17,150 nt of DNA from SZUA-378 sp036652815 (GCA_036652815.1 JAVVVE010000034.1:1-17150); one strand, 5' to 3'. Counted from the first letter of the stretch, positions 1-8,327 are shown. Numbers and translations are program-made. The notes: generated by a model not told the origin, from the letters alone.

Positions 1-2
1 TG

Positions 3-131
3 AAAAGTGATGAGGAGATTGAGGAAGAGGTAAAGGCCGGAAAGGTCGCATTTGGATTTACCGCACAGCACAAGGAAGAGGTGCTGCCGGTACTGTTAAA
101 CGCATTAGCTAAGAAAGATAGGGGAGCATGA
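3..131 (+). CDS. yhfU: YhfU-like protein (DUF2620), C-terminal fragment
   Basis: The reading frame is open from the left edge and ends at a TGA at 129-131. The visible 42 residues include the segment EEVKAGKVAFGFTAQHKEEV, followed by LPVLLNAL. This resembles the C-terminus of E. coli YhfU, where a similar EGKVAFGLSVEH stretch precedes IPMLINHLK as I remember it. YhfU (DUF2620) is a small soluble protein of unknown function encoded next to the membrane protein YhfT in the yhf cluster. The TGA overlaps the ATG of the next gene as ATGA, so the two are probably translationally coupled. The start lies outside the window. The assignment rests on this short match plus the neighbour; the biochemical role is unknown. 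Confidence 0.75.
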   Translation, partial: KSDEEIEEEVKAGKVAFGFTAQHKEEVLPVLLNALAKKDRGA

Positions 132-1441
132 TAAAGTATATCGTTATTGCTTTGATTGGAGCGTTAGCATCCATCTTATCAAATCAGGGGATCGCAGTTT
201 TTAATGACGGATTCCGCCCGATTGCAGGTCAGTACTTTAACAAAGAGATTTCAAGAAAAGAGTTGGTGGCAATGAGCTTTGCCATCAACTTCGGTCTGGT
301 GATTGGTTTTGGTATCCCGACTTCGATTGCGGCCAGTATTATCCTGATTCACTGCCTGCTTCTGACAACGGATATGATCGGTTCTTTCTGCCCGGATACG
401 AAGCTGGGCATGGTTCTGTCCGGTGTGATCGGAGCGGTCTACGGTCTGGCAATTCTGACCGGATTGGAGTTCGTGGTGAATTTATTTGGCATGATGCCTT
501 ATAACTTTACCGGTGATTTGGGAAGTGTATCTGCTTATGTAACCGTTGGATTTGCCATATTCCCGGCAGTGGGCGTGGCATATCAGCATGGATTTAAGAA
601 GGGTATGGTTACCGCTGGTGTTACGGTTCTGTTTTACTATCTGATTAAGAAGTTTGGTATCTTTACAATCGGCACAAACAAGGTGGCTCTCAATGCGGCA
701 GGCATGGCGATGCTGGCTGGTATGTTGCTGATGATTTATTTTGCAGTACAGAAGAAGGGCATGGAAAAAAGCAATGAGGCTCTGACAAAGGGGTTTGAGG
801 CAAATGTGTCCCGTATCCGCAAAAACTGGCTTTTACTGGCCATTATGGGCGGTCTGATTGCGGCGGGCACCAGCCTATCCCTCATAGCAGGTGACTCGGC
901 GTCTCTGGCACTTCTGGCGGGAGGAGAGTATAGCAATGCCGGACTGACGGCTCTGGCGAGAGCAATCGGATTCGCTCCGCTGGTATTTACCACAGCCATC
1001 GTTACCGGTGTTTACGGCACGGCAGGATGTACGTTTGTATTTGTAGTTGGTATGTTCCTTCATGGAAATCCGCTTGTGGCACTTTTGGTAGGTGTTGCTG
1101 TGATGCTCATTGAGATTGCACTGATTAATTTGTTCGCCAAGGGGATGGATCGGTTTCCCAGCGTGAAGGACATGGGCGAGTATGTGCGTACCTCCATGAA
1201 TAAGGTTCTGGAAGTGGCGCTTTTGGCAGGCGGTATTGTTGCGGCGGAGAAGATGTCTGTGGCGGCATCCGGATATGCAGGAATCGGTGCATTGTTTGTA
1301 ATCGGTGTGTATCTGCTCAATCAGAAAGCGAAGAAACCGATTGTGGATCTGGCGGTGGGACCGGTGGCGTGTATTATCTTCGGTATTCTGCTCAACCTGC
1401 TTCTGGTAATCGGTCTGATTGCGATACCGATGTCTTCTTAA
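128..1441 (+). CDS. yhfT: YhfT-family multi-pass membrane protein
   Basis: This 437-residue protein is almost wholly hydrophobic, with about eleven or twelve candidate transmembrane stretches and only short polar loops. The largest polar loop is around residues 210-235. Its length and sequence, for example SNQGIAVFNDGFRP near residue 18 and the GIPTSIAASIILIH segment, fit the YhfT family of predicted inner-membrane proteins (about 434 residues in E. coli). YhfT is presumed to be a transporter, but no substrate is established. The ATG at 128 overlaps the yhfU stop, and the GGGG just before it is too close to be an ideal ribosome binding site, which argues for coupling to yhfU. G+C content is clearly higher than in the glycerol genes downstream (32 of 60 bases in 1201-1260). 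Confidence 0.8.
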   Translation: MIKYIVIALIGALASILSNQGIAVFNDGFRPIAGQYFNKEISRKELVAMSFAINFGLVIGFGIPTSIAASIILIHCLLLTTDMIGSFCPDTKLGMVLSGVIGAVYGLAILTGLEFVVNLFGMMPYNFTGDLGSVSAYVTVGFAIFPAVGVAYQHGFKKGMVTAGVTVLFYYLIKKFGIFTIGTNKVALNAAGMAMLAGMLLMIYFAVQKKGMEKSNEALTKGFEANVSRIRKNWLLLAIMGGLIAAGTSLSLIAGDSASLALLAGGEYSNAGLTALARAIGFAPLVFTTAIVTGVYGTAGCTFVFVVGMFLHGNPLVALLVGVAVMLIEIALINLFAKGMDRFPSVKDMGEYVRTSMNKVLEVALLAGGIVAAEKMSVAASGYAGIGALFVIGVYLLNQKAKKPIVDLAVGPVACIIFGILLNLLLVIGLIAIPMSS

Positions 1442-1456
1442 GGGATGGTGTTTCAT

Positions 1457-2914
1457 ATGGTAGATGTGACGATAATAGGAGCAGGAATCATTGGAAGTTT
1501 TTTAGCACATGATTTATCCAAATATCAACTCAGGGTACTGGTTTTGGAGAAAGACAGTGATGTTGCCAATGAGGCATCTATGGCAAATAGTGCGATTGTA
1601 CATGCAGGACATGATCCAAAGGACGGAACCTTAAAAGCCAAATTGAATGTACGTGGGAATCGGATGTATGAGACGGTCTGCCGGGATCTTGGCGTGTCCT
1701 ATCAGAGAACATCCGCATTTGTTGTGTCCACATCGAAAGAAGAAAATCTCATATTGGAACAATTATACAAACAGGCATCTGACCGACAGATTCCGGTGTC
1801 TTTTTTGACGGGTGCGGAAGCGATTGCTAAGGAAAAGAATCTAAGCGAAACGGTGATTCGAGCGATAGAATTACCTACAACGGCGATTATCTATCCGTGG
1901 GAAGTTGCGATTGCACTTATGGAAGAAGCCGTATTAAATGATGTGACGGTATGCCTGAATCAGGAAGTAAGGATGATTACAAAATCTGATTTGTATTATG
2001 AGATTCACACACAGAATCAGACTTATCAGAGCAGATATATAATCAATGCAGCAGGTGTTCATGCCGATGATATCTATCGCATGGTTTCGCCAAAACATGC
2101 CTTTCGTATCATACCACGAAAAGGAGAATATTATGTATTGGATCGTTTACCGGAGCCATTGGTGCAGCGGGTAATCTATCCGGTACCATCCGCTTTGGGA
2201 AAAGGAGTTTTAGTAGTCCCTACTATTCATGGTAATCTGCTGCTGGGACCTAATTCATCGATAACAACACAGAAGGATGAGAAGAATACGACGAAAGAAG
2301 CTTTGGATTATGTGCGCAGAGAAGTTAGCAAAACTGTTCGTAATATTCCGATGAATCAAGTGATTCGTACTTTTGCGGGACTGCGCCCTACGGGAGAGAG
2401 TGGTGATTTTGTCATTGAAGAAGCCCAAGATGCTGAGCACTTTGTCAATGTTGCCTGCATAGAATCCCCCGGCATCGCTTCAGCACCTGCCATCTCCGAA
2501 TATGTTCTAACCGATATTCTGATGAAACAATTGTCCATGATAAAAAAAGAAACTTATCAGAGGAGAACACCTATCCTTGATTGTAAAAACCTATCACAAA
2601 CGGAACGGAAAGAACTTGTTAAAAGAGATAAGACTTATGCAAATGTGATATGTCGCTGTGAGCAGATTACGGAAGGCGAGATACTGGATGCTATTAGGAG
2701 ACCACTGGGAGCGAAAAGTGTCAAAGGTGTTAAGAAAAGGGTGCGTCCGGGTATGGGAAGATGTCAGGGCGGATTCTGCGAACCGAGAGTAATAGACATT
2801 CTGGCAAGAGAATTAGGCATATCGGCGTTAGATATTTTACTGGATGGGGAGCACTCCACACTCCTGATGGCTGAAACGAAGGAAGAGGGATGCATATCAA
2901 GTGAGTCTGTTTAG
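1457..2914 (+). CDS. glpA: GlpA-like FAD-dependent glycerol-3-phosphate dehydrogenase with C-terminal 2Fe-2S (BFD-like) domain
   Basis: From the ATG at 1457 this is 485 residues. The N-terminus carries the FAD-binding motif GAGIIG (residues 8-13) and the segment NSAIVHAGHDPKDG typical of the DAO/GlpA/LhgO fold. The C-terminal about 70 residues form a BFD-like [2Fe-2S] domain with Cys399, Cys401, Cys436 and Cys441. The expected reaction is oxidation of sn-glycerol-3-phosphate to dihydroxyacetone phosphate, with electrons passed to the partner flavoprotein. An in-frame ATG at 1445 exists, but the only purine-rich stretch (AAGGG, 1440-1444) touches it, so 1457 is preferred. The gene begins 15 bases after yhfT with no room for a promoter. 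Relatives such as L-2-hydroxyglutarate oxidase share the fold; the downstream glpK favours glycerol-3-phosphate. Confidence 0.82.
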   Translation: MVDVTIIGAGIIGSFLAHDLSKYQLRVLVLEKDSDVANEASMANSAIVHAGHDPKDGTLKAKLNVRGNRMYETVCRDLGVSYQRTSAFVVSTSKEENLILEQLYKQASDRQIPVSFLTGAEAIAKEKNLSETVIRAIELPTTAIIYPWEVAIALMEEAVLNDVTVCLNQEVRMITKSDLYYEIHTQNQTYQSRYIINAAGVHADDIYRMVSPKHAFRIIPRKGEYYVLDRLPEPLVQRVIYPVPSALGKGVLVVPTIHGNLLLGPNSSITTQKDEKNTTKEALDYVRREVSKTVRNIPMNQVIRTFAGLRPTGESGDFVIEEAQDAEHFVNVACIESPGIASAPAISEYVLTDILMKQLSMIKKETYQRRTPILDCKNLSQTERKELVKRDKTYANVICRCEQITEGEILDAIRRPLGAKSVKGVKKRVRPGMGRCQGGFCEPRVIDILARELGISALDILLDGEHSTLLMAETKEEGCISSESV

Positions 2915-2928
2915 GCGGGAGGTCTTCT

Positions 2929-4209
2929 ATGAAGCAGGTAACTATCGTAATTATAGGGGGAGGCAGTGCTGGGATGGCTGCGGCTCTCGAAGCTTATGAA
3001 CAAGGCTGCAGGGATATCCTGATTCTGGAACGGGATTGTGAACTGGGCGGTATTTTATTGCAATGCATTCACAATGGTTTTGGCCTCCATATGTTTGGAG
3101 AGGAATTAGCAGGACCTTCTTATGCAGAACGCTTTCTGGAACGATTGAACGAAACAAAGATACAATATAAAACAAATAGTATTGTGACACATCTGTATGC
3201 TGATAAACGAGTAGAGTATGTGAATGAGCGGGAAGGCTATGTATGTATCCAGGCTAAAACAGTGATTTTGGCGATGGGATGCAGAGAAAGAACGAGAGGT
3301 GCAATCGCGATTCCGGGAGAGAGACCAAGTGGCATCTGGACCGCAGGGACGGCACAACGCTACCTCAATATGGAAGGATATCTGGTTGGCAGACGTGTCT
3401 TTATCTTGGGAAGTGGAGATATTGGACTCATTATGGCAAGACGTATGACGTTGGAAGGTGCCAAGGTGCTGGGGGTGGCGGAATTGATGCCTTACTCCAA
3501 TGGGTTGCCTCGTAATATGAAACAATGCCTGGAAGATTTTGATATTCCGCTTTATCTTAGCCATACGATTACGGATATTAGAGGACGCGACCGTATCTCA
3601 TCTCTTGTGATTGCACAGGTGGATGCTTCTATGCAGCCAATCAGTGGTACGGAGAAGACCTTTGAAGTGGATACCTTACTACTGTCGGTTGGATTGATAC
3701 CGGAGAATGCACTGAGCACTGAGGCAGGGGTCGAACTTCATCCGGTTACCAGGGGTGCTGTGGTAGATGAACATTATGAGACTAATGTGCCCGGTATCTT
3801 TGCTTGTGGCAATGCATTACACGTTCATGATTTAGTAGATTATGTCAGCGAAGAGGCAGCTAAAGCCGGAAAATATGCAGCAGAGTATGCACAAGGGAAA
3901 TTACAGGCAGGCGAGGAATATCGGGTGGAAGCAGGAACAGGAATCAGTTATATTCTTCCACAGAGAATCGTGAAGGAAACAGTGTTTGATAAGATTGCAT
4001 TCTCATTTCGTGTTACAAAGAATTATCGAAAAGCCGGATTGGAGCTGTATCACGATGGTGTTCTGATGAAACGGATTAAAAAACCATATATGGTGCCGGC
4101 ACAGATGCAGACCATCACCTTAACGCGGAAAGAATTAATAGATATTAAAAAAGAACTGAGGATTTGTGTGATAGAAGACATAGAATTATTTAAAGAAGAA
4201 TCGAGGTGA
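2929..4209 (+). CDS. FAD/NAD(P)-dependent oxidoreductase, electron-transfer partner of the GlpA-like protein
   Basis: This 426-residue flavoprotein has two Rossmann motifs: an FAD site GGGSAG (residues 10-15) and a pyridine-nucleotide site GSGDIG (161-166). The linking segment GCRERTRGAIAIPGERPSG and the later GIFACGNALHVHDLVD are typical of the pyridine nucleotide-disulfide oxidoreductase family found next to GlpA and DUF1667 proteins in Clostridia. It probably moves electrons between the GlpA-like FAD/Fe-S protein and NAD(H). It replaces E. coli GlpB functionally, and I do not claim direct orthology. A GGGAGGT ribosome binding site at 2917-2923 sits 5 bases before the ATG. The gene starts 14 bases after the previous stop, so it belongs to the same transcript. 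Confidence 0.82.
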   Translation: MKQVTIVIIGGGSAGMAAALEAYEQGCRDILILERDCELGGILLQCIHNGFGLHMFGEELAGPSYAERFLERLNETKIQYKTNSIVTHLYADKRVEYVNEREGYVCIQAKTVILAMGCRERTRGAIAIPGERPSGIWTAGTAQRYLNMEGYLVGRRVFILGSGDIGLIMARRMTLEGAKVLGVAELMPYSNGLPRNMKQCLEDFDIPLYLSHTITDIRGRDRISSLVIAQVDASMQPISGTEKTFEVDTLLLSVGLIPENALSTEAGVELHPVTRGAVVDEHYETNVPGIFACGNALHVHDLVDYVSEEAAKAGKYAAEYAQGKLQAGEEYRVEAGTGISYILPQRIVKETVFDKIAFSFRVTKNYRKAGLELYHDGVLMKRIKKPYMVPAQMQTITLTRKELIDIKKELRICVIEDIELFKEESR

Positions 4210-4215
4210 ATTTAA

Positions 4216-5718
4216 TTGGGAAAATTATTTGACATAACACAATTTGATGCATACAAAGAAGATAATCGCCGCGAAGTGAAGAAAGCAAATGGTGGTCTGC
4301 CAAATGATATGTGGGAAACATATTCCGCTTATGCAAACACATATGGTGGAGTTATCATTCTTGGTGTAAAAGAATTGGATGATAAGTACTGGAAAACAAC
4401 CGGATTAAAAGTTGCAGATAAAGAAAAACGATTGGACGATTTATGGAATTTACTTCATAATCCACAAAAGGTTAATGTGAATCTTCTTACTGAAAAAGAT
4501 GTAGAGGTCTATGAGGTTTGCGAAGATATTATCATTGTGATTACAGTTCCAATGGCTAAGCGTACACAAAAGCCAGTATATATTAATAATGACTTATTTA
4601 ACGGAACCTATCGTAGAATATATTCTGGCGATTATAAATGCACTAGACTTCAGGTAAAAGCAATGCTGCGTGACCAAACAGAGAATACTGTGGATATGGA
4701 TGTGCTTGATCATGCAGAAATGTCGGATTTGAATATGGAAACATTACAGGGATACCGTAATAGACATAGAATATTAAAACCAGGTCATCCATTTGAACGA
4801 TATGACAATTCAGAATATCTTCGTAGTATAGGTGCGGCAGCAATTTCTGATGAGGACAAACGATTGCATCCAACAGCAGCAGGTATGTTAATGTTTGGTA
4901 ATGAATTTAATATTGTAAGACATTTTCCGGAATATTTTTTGGATTATAGAGAAATGCTTGATCCAACTATAAGATGGACAGATCGTTTGCAGTCCGGTTC
5001 TGGAGAGTGGTCTGGTAATGTATGCGATTTCTATTTTAGAGTATATAACAAAATTATAAAAGAAATTAAGGTACCTTTCAAAACAAAAGGCGGAGATCGA
5101 ATCGATGATACGCCTGTTCATGAAGCACTTAGAGAAGCACTTGCAAACTGCTTAATTAACACGGATTTCTATGGCGTTTGTGGTGTTGTAATTAGAAAAG
5201 AACCTGATAAATTATTGCTGGAGAATCCGGGATATATTCGTACTGGAAAAACACAGATGAGAAAAGGTGGCGAATCCGATCCAAGAAATAAGGCATTGAT
5301 GAAGATGTTTAATTTGATTAATATAGGTGAGCGTGCTGGTAGCGGTGTGCCTAATATCTTTAATGTATGGGAAGAGGAAGGCTGGGAGGAACCTATAATT
5401 GAAGAAAGATTTGATCCTGATAGAACAATATTATCACTTGAATTTATGAAGAAAAACGGCGATAAAAAAACGGCGATAAAAAACGGCGATAAAAAACCGG
5501 CGATAAAAAGCGACAATAAAAAAGTGACAAAAAAGACTCAAATGCAATATGAAAAAATATTAGATTATATGGAAGAAGATAAAGAGTATACGATACAGGA
5601 TTTTTGCCAACTCTTAAAGCTAAAGGAAAGCAGAACTAAAGATATCTTAAAGGGTCTTACTTCATATATTGAGCCAATTGGAAGTAACAGGAATAGAAAA
5701 TACATGAAGAAAAAATAA
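4216..5718 (+). CDS. AlbA_2/Schlafen-like putative DNA-binding, divergent-ATPase protein
   Basis: This 500-residue protein opens with an AlbA_2-type domain; its segments REVKKANGGLPNDMWETYSA and GGVIILGVKE (within about residues 15-55) are hallmarks of the family. A divergent histidine-kinase-like ATPase region follows, with an N-box-like HEALREALANCLINTDF at about 302-318 and a GERAGSGVPNIF glycine loop from residue 371. A Lys-rich tandem repeat (414-440) leads into a C-terminal winged-helix-like segment to residue 500. Such proteins are suspected transcriptional regulators or stress/defence factors; the target is unknown. The start is TTG at 4216, with GAGGTGAA at 4203-4210 overlapping the stop of the previous gene. 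It is markedly AT-rich (21 G+C in 5281-5340) and sits between genes normally adjacent in the glycerol operon, so recent insertion is likely. Confidence 0.8.
   Translation: MGKLFDITQFDAYKEDNRREVKKANGGLPNDMWETYSAYANTYGGVIILGVKELDDKYWKTTGLKVADKEKRLDDLWNLLHNPQKVNVNLLTEKDVEVYEVCEDIIIVITVPMAKRTQKPVYINNDLFNGTYRRIYSGDYKCTRLQVKAMLRDQTENTVDMDVLDHAEMSDLNMETLQGYRNRHRILKPGHPFERYDNSEYLRSIGAAAISDEDKRLHPTAAGMLMFGNEFNIVRHFPEYFLDYREMLDPTIRWTDRLQSGSGEWSGNVCDFYFRVYNKIIKEIKVPFKTKGGDRIDDTPVHEALREALANCLINTDFYGVCGVVIRKEPDKLLLENPGYIRTGKTQMRKGGESDPRNKALMKMFNLINIGERAGSGVPNIFNVWEEEGWEEPIIEERFDPDRTILSLEFMKKNGDKKTAIKNGDKKPAIKSDNKKVTKKTQMQYEKILDYMEEDKEYTIQDFCQLLKLKESRTKDILKGLTSYIEPIGSNRNRKYMKKK
5455..5535 (+). repeat. 27-base tandem repeat inside the AlbA_2-type gene, built from a 13/14-base half-unit
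   Basis: Three 27-base units encode NGDKKTAIK, NGDKKPAIK and the diverged SDNKKVTKK. Each unit is two copies of a CGGCGATAAAAAA-like half-unit of 14 then 13 bases (5457-5470, 5471-5483, 5484-5497, 5498-5510). The same DNA is therefore read in two frames, first as NGDKK and then as T/P-AIK. A-runs of up to seven bases (5464-5470) make this a plausible slippage site just before the C-terminal winged-helix segment. Confidence 0.85.
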
Positions 5719-5726
5719 TGAAACAT

Positions 5727-5732
5727 AGGAGG
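5727..5732 (+). promoter_or_regulatory. Ribosome binding site that sets the DUF1667 gene start
   Basis: AGGAGG lies 9 bases before the ATG at 5742. It lies downstream of another in-frame ATG at 5718, which overlaps the preceding TAA and has only A-rich DNA in front of it. This fixes 5742 as the main start. Confidence 0.8.
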
Positions 5733-5741
5733 AGTCGATCA

Positions 5742-6158
5742 ATGAAGCATAAAAAAGAGATGCCATGTATCGTGTGCCCCATGAGCTGTCAAATTACGGT
5801 AGAATACATAGAGGATCATAGCCAAAAAGAGATCCTGTCAGTGACAGGTAATACCTGTAAAAGAGGCGAAGACTATGTGAGAAGTGAGATGACGAACCCC
5901 ATGAGAATGTTGACCAGCACAGTCAAACTATCGCATGCTATCTATAAAAGACTTCCGGTAATATTGTCGGCACAGATTCCCAGAGGAGAGATGCAGAAGG
6001 TAATGGCGGCATTGAATCAGGTGACCGTAACAGCACCTGTTCATAGAAATGATATTATCATTGCCAATGTATGTGGACTGGCAGTTGATGTGATAGCGAG
6101 CAGAAGTATAGAAAATACAGAAAATGCAGAAGGGAGATTGCATACATATGAACGATAG
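5742..6158 (+). CDS. DUF1667 family Cys-cluster protein
   Basis: The product has 138 residues from ATG 5742. It has a Cys pattern near the N-terminus: Cys9, Cys12, Cys16 in CIVCPMSC and Cys39 in GNTCKRGEDY. This is the signature of DUF1667, a small protein regularly encoded with the GlpA-like and FAD/NAD oxidoreductase genes in Clostridia and Thermotogae. Four cysteines suggest an Fe-S or metal site, so it is a likely third electron-transfer subunit of the glycerol-3-phosphate dehydrogenase; this is inference. The rest (from about residue 45) is the usual domain with RLPVILSAQIPRGEMQKVM. The stop overlaps the start of glpK by 11 bases. An alternative in-frame start at 5718 would add MKHRRSRS. 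Confidence 0.85.
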   Translation: MKHKKEMPCIVCPMSCQITVEYIEDHSQKEILSVTGNTCKRGEDYVRSEMTNPMRMLTSTVKLSHAIYKRLPVILSAQIPRGEMQKVMAALNQVTVTAPVHRNDIIIANVCGLAVDVIASRSIENTENAEGRLHTYER

Positions 6159-7635
6159 CTATATCTTAGCCATTGATCAGGGTACTACCAGCAGCAGAGC
6201 GATTTTATTTGATCACGATTCCAATATTGTGGCCAGTGCACAACACGAGTTTACGCAATATTTTCCACAGAATGGTTGGGTGGAACATGACGCAAATGAA
6301 ATATGGTTAAGCGTTTTGGCGGTATCCATGGAAGTCATGAGTAAAATCGAGGTAGGAACGGTAGCGGCAATTGGCATTACCAATCAGCGTGAAACTACGG
6401 TGGTCTGGGATAAAAAGACTGGGCTGCCAATCTATCATGCGATTGTGTGGCAGTCAAGACAAACGGATACCATCTGTGACCGTTTAAAAGAAGAGGGGCA
6501 AGAAGAGAAGATTCATCAAAAAACAGGGCTTCGCATTGATCCTTATTTTTCGGCTACCAAGATAAGCTGGATCTTGGATCATGTAGAGGGCGCAAGAGAA
6601 AAAGCAGAAAGGGGAGAACTGCTCTTTGGCACGATAGACACGTGGCTAATCTGGAAATTATCAGGTCAAGTGACGCATGTAACGGATTATTCCAATGCTT
6701 CCAGAACATTACTATATAATATCTATGATTTATGCTGGGATACAGAATTATTAGAATTATTTCGTATCCCCCGTTCTATGCTGCCGGAAGTGAGACCTTC
6801 TTCACAAATCTATGCAAAGACCGCCGGATATCATTTCTTCAATCAAGAAATACCCATAGCGGGAATCGCAGGAGATCAACAGGCAGCACTATTTGGGCAG
6901 ACTTGTTTTAGCGAAGGCATGGTTAAAAATACCTATGGAACAGGTTGCTTTTTACTGATGAATACAGGTAAGACACCGATGCAGTCAACTCATGGTCTCT
7001 TAACTACGATTGCGTGGGGAGTAGATGGGATTGTAGAATATGCCTTGGAAGGCAGTATCTTTGTAGCAGGCAGTGCCATCCAGTGGCTGCGGGATGGACT
7101 GCATATGTTGACGACTGCATCGGAGAGTGAAACGGTAGCTGCGGGTGTAACCGATAGTGAAGGAGTCTATGTAGTGCCGGCTTTTGTGGGATTGGGAGCT
7201 CCTTACTGGGATGATAAAGCCAGAGGTGCTATTCTTGGGATTACCAGAGGAACTACCAGAGCACATCTGGTTCGGGCAACCTTAGAATCGCTGGCATATC
7301 AATCCAAAGATATGATTACTGCGATGACACTGGATAGCGGGATTGCACTAGCTACCTTAAAAGTAGATGGCGGTGCGGTAGCCAATAATCTTTTAATGCA
7401 GTTTCAAAGTGACATTCTGGGTGTGGCAGTGGAACGGCCAACCATAAGCGAAACAACAGCCTTGGGAGCCGCTTATCTGGCTGGCTTGGCGGTTGGATTC
7501 TGGGATAACAAAGAAGAATTGGTGCACCGATATCATATTGACAGAACTTTTTTACCGCAGATGTCAGCAGAAAAAAAGGACAGCCTGTATGCCGGATGGC
7601 AGCGGGCAGTCCTTGCTACATGCAGTTATCGTTAA
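6148..7635 (+). CDS. glpK: Glycerol kinase
   Basis: The product is a full-length 495-residue FGGY-family kinase that phosphorylates glycerol with ATP to sn-glycerol-3-phosphate in the cytoplasm. Diagnostic stretches are AIDQGTTSSRAILFD at the N-terminus, ITNQRETTVVWDKKTG, SNASRTLLYNI, GIAGDQQAALFGQ, NTYGTGCFLLMNTG and VDGGAVANNLLMQFQSDILG. ATG 6148 is chosen because AGGGAG lies at 6131-6136 and the protein then starts at the conserved MNDSYILAIDQGT; an upstream in-frame ATG at 6124 lacks such a site. The 11-base overlap with the DUF1667 gene suggests translational coupling. With the upstream dehydrogenase genes it completes glycerol to dihydroxyacetone phosphate. No glycerol facilitator gene or glp-specific regulator is visible in the window. 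Confidence 0.97.
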   Translation: MNDSYILAIDQGTTSSRAILFDHDSNIVASAQHEFTQYFPQNGWVEHDANEIWLSVLAVSMEVMSKIEVGTVAAIGITNQRETTVVWDKKTGLPIYHAIVWQSRQTDTICDRLKEEGQEEKIHQKTGLRIDPYFSATKISWILDHVEGAREKAERGELLFGTIDTWLIWKLSGQVTHVTDYSNASRTLLYNIYDLCWDTELLELFRIPRSMLPEVRPSSQIYAKTAGYHFFNQEIPIAGIAGDQQAALFGQTCFSEGMVKNTYGTGCFLLMNTGKTPMQSTHGLLTTIAWGVDGIVEYALEGSIFVAGSAIQWLRDGLHMLTTASESETVAAGVTDSEGVYVVPAFVGLGAPYWDDKARGAILGITRGTTRAHLVRATLESLAYQSKDMITAMTLDSGIALATLKVDGGAVANNLLMQFQSDILGVAVERPTISETTALGAAYLAGLAVGFWDNKEELVHRYHIDRTFLPQMSAEKKDSLYAGWQRAVLATCSYR

Positions 7636-8273
7636 TAACCGAGTTCTTCACCGATGAGGAAAACTTTAATGCGACCTTTTTGACCGGAACGTCTGGTTAT
7701 CACGAGCTGATTGCAGATACATTGCGGAGAAAAACAATCTTCGCAGAGACCGGTTGCGTGACAAGGGGTCTCTTTATCAAGGCGCTGCACATTGATCGGG
7801 GCTGCCACGTTACGTATGCGGGCGATGGCAGATGGGATATCAGTGGTTATTTTGTTCATACCAACGATAACGATGACCTGCTCCGGACCACTGATGAGGC
7901 AGGCAACACGATTACCGGAACCATCGATATTGACTAACTCACCCTTTGCGGTGATGGCATTTGAACTCATAAAAAAATATTGAGAGAGTACAGCTTTTGA
8001 ATAGAGAAGACGGCTCTCTTCCGGAGTTTGTGCCATGCTTCTATCTATGAGTGTGTAATTGCCCTGTTGCAATGTCTGCATGAGACCACATTCTTTGAGT
8101 GTTTCACTGCCACCCCATGAAACCGTTGCTCCTGCCGGTAACAGGGAAGTTAATTTTTCGAGGCATGCGTGGCTGTTTTCAAAATAATATCCTTCCATAT
8201 TGCGTTTTTCGAGATTATGGATGATACTGGCGGCACAAGCTGCCCATGCATCTTTTTTTGGTTTTGTTATCAT
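7632..8273 (-). CDS. LUD-domain protein (LutC/YkgG-like)
   Basis: The product has 213 residues. It matches the LUD (DUF162) family: VSWGGSETLKECGL near residues 50-63, FFMSSNAITAKGELVNIDGSG in the middle, and a Cys-rich tail with CHATGLCEDC and SPQCICNQLVITRR. LUD proteins include LutC of the LutABC lactate oxidation complex; stand-alone copies are common in Clostridia and have no firm role. No lutA or lutB is next to it here. The ATG at 8271-8273 (minus) is preceded by AGGAGGT (8282-8288), 8 bases away. The gene is convergent with glpK and overlaps it by 4 bases, so there is no intergenic terminator between them. Confidence 0.87.
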   Translation of the reverse strand: MITKPKKDAWAACAASIIHNLEKRNMEGYYFENSHACLEKLTSLLPAGATVSWGGSETLKECGLMQTLQQGNYTLIDRSMAQTPEESRLLYSKAVLSQYFFMSSNAITAKGELVNIDGSGNRVACLISGPEQVIVIVGMNKITTDIPSAIARIRNVAAPINVQRLDKETPCHATGLCEDCFSPQCICNQLVITRRSGQKGRIKVFLIGEELGY

Positions 8274-8327
8274 TGAATCAGACCTCCTTTTGAATAGGCT
8301 ATATAAAGTGATTTATGAATCTTTACT

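Noticed and set aside
875..1456. Minus-strand open frame of 193 codons antisense to yhfT
   Set aside because: It is rich in His, Arg and Gln with no fold or family resemblance, the pattern expected from the reverse of a membrane-protein gene; yhfT on the other strand is clear.
7596..7983. Plus-strand open frames over the LUD gene
   Set aside because: They are in the shadow of the well-supported minus-strand LUD gene and start within glpK without a ribosome binding site.
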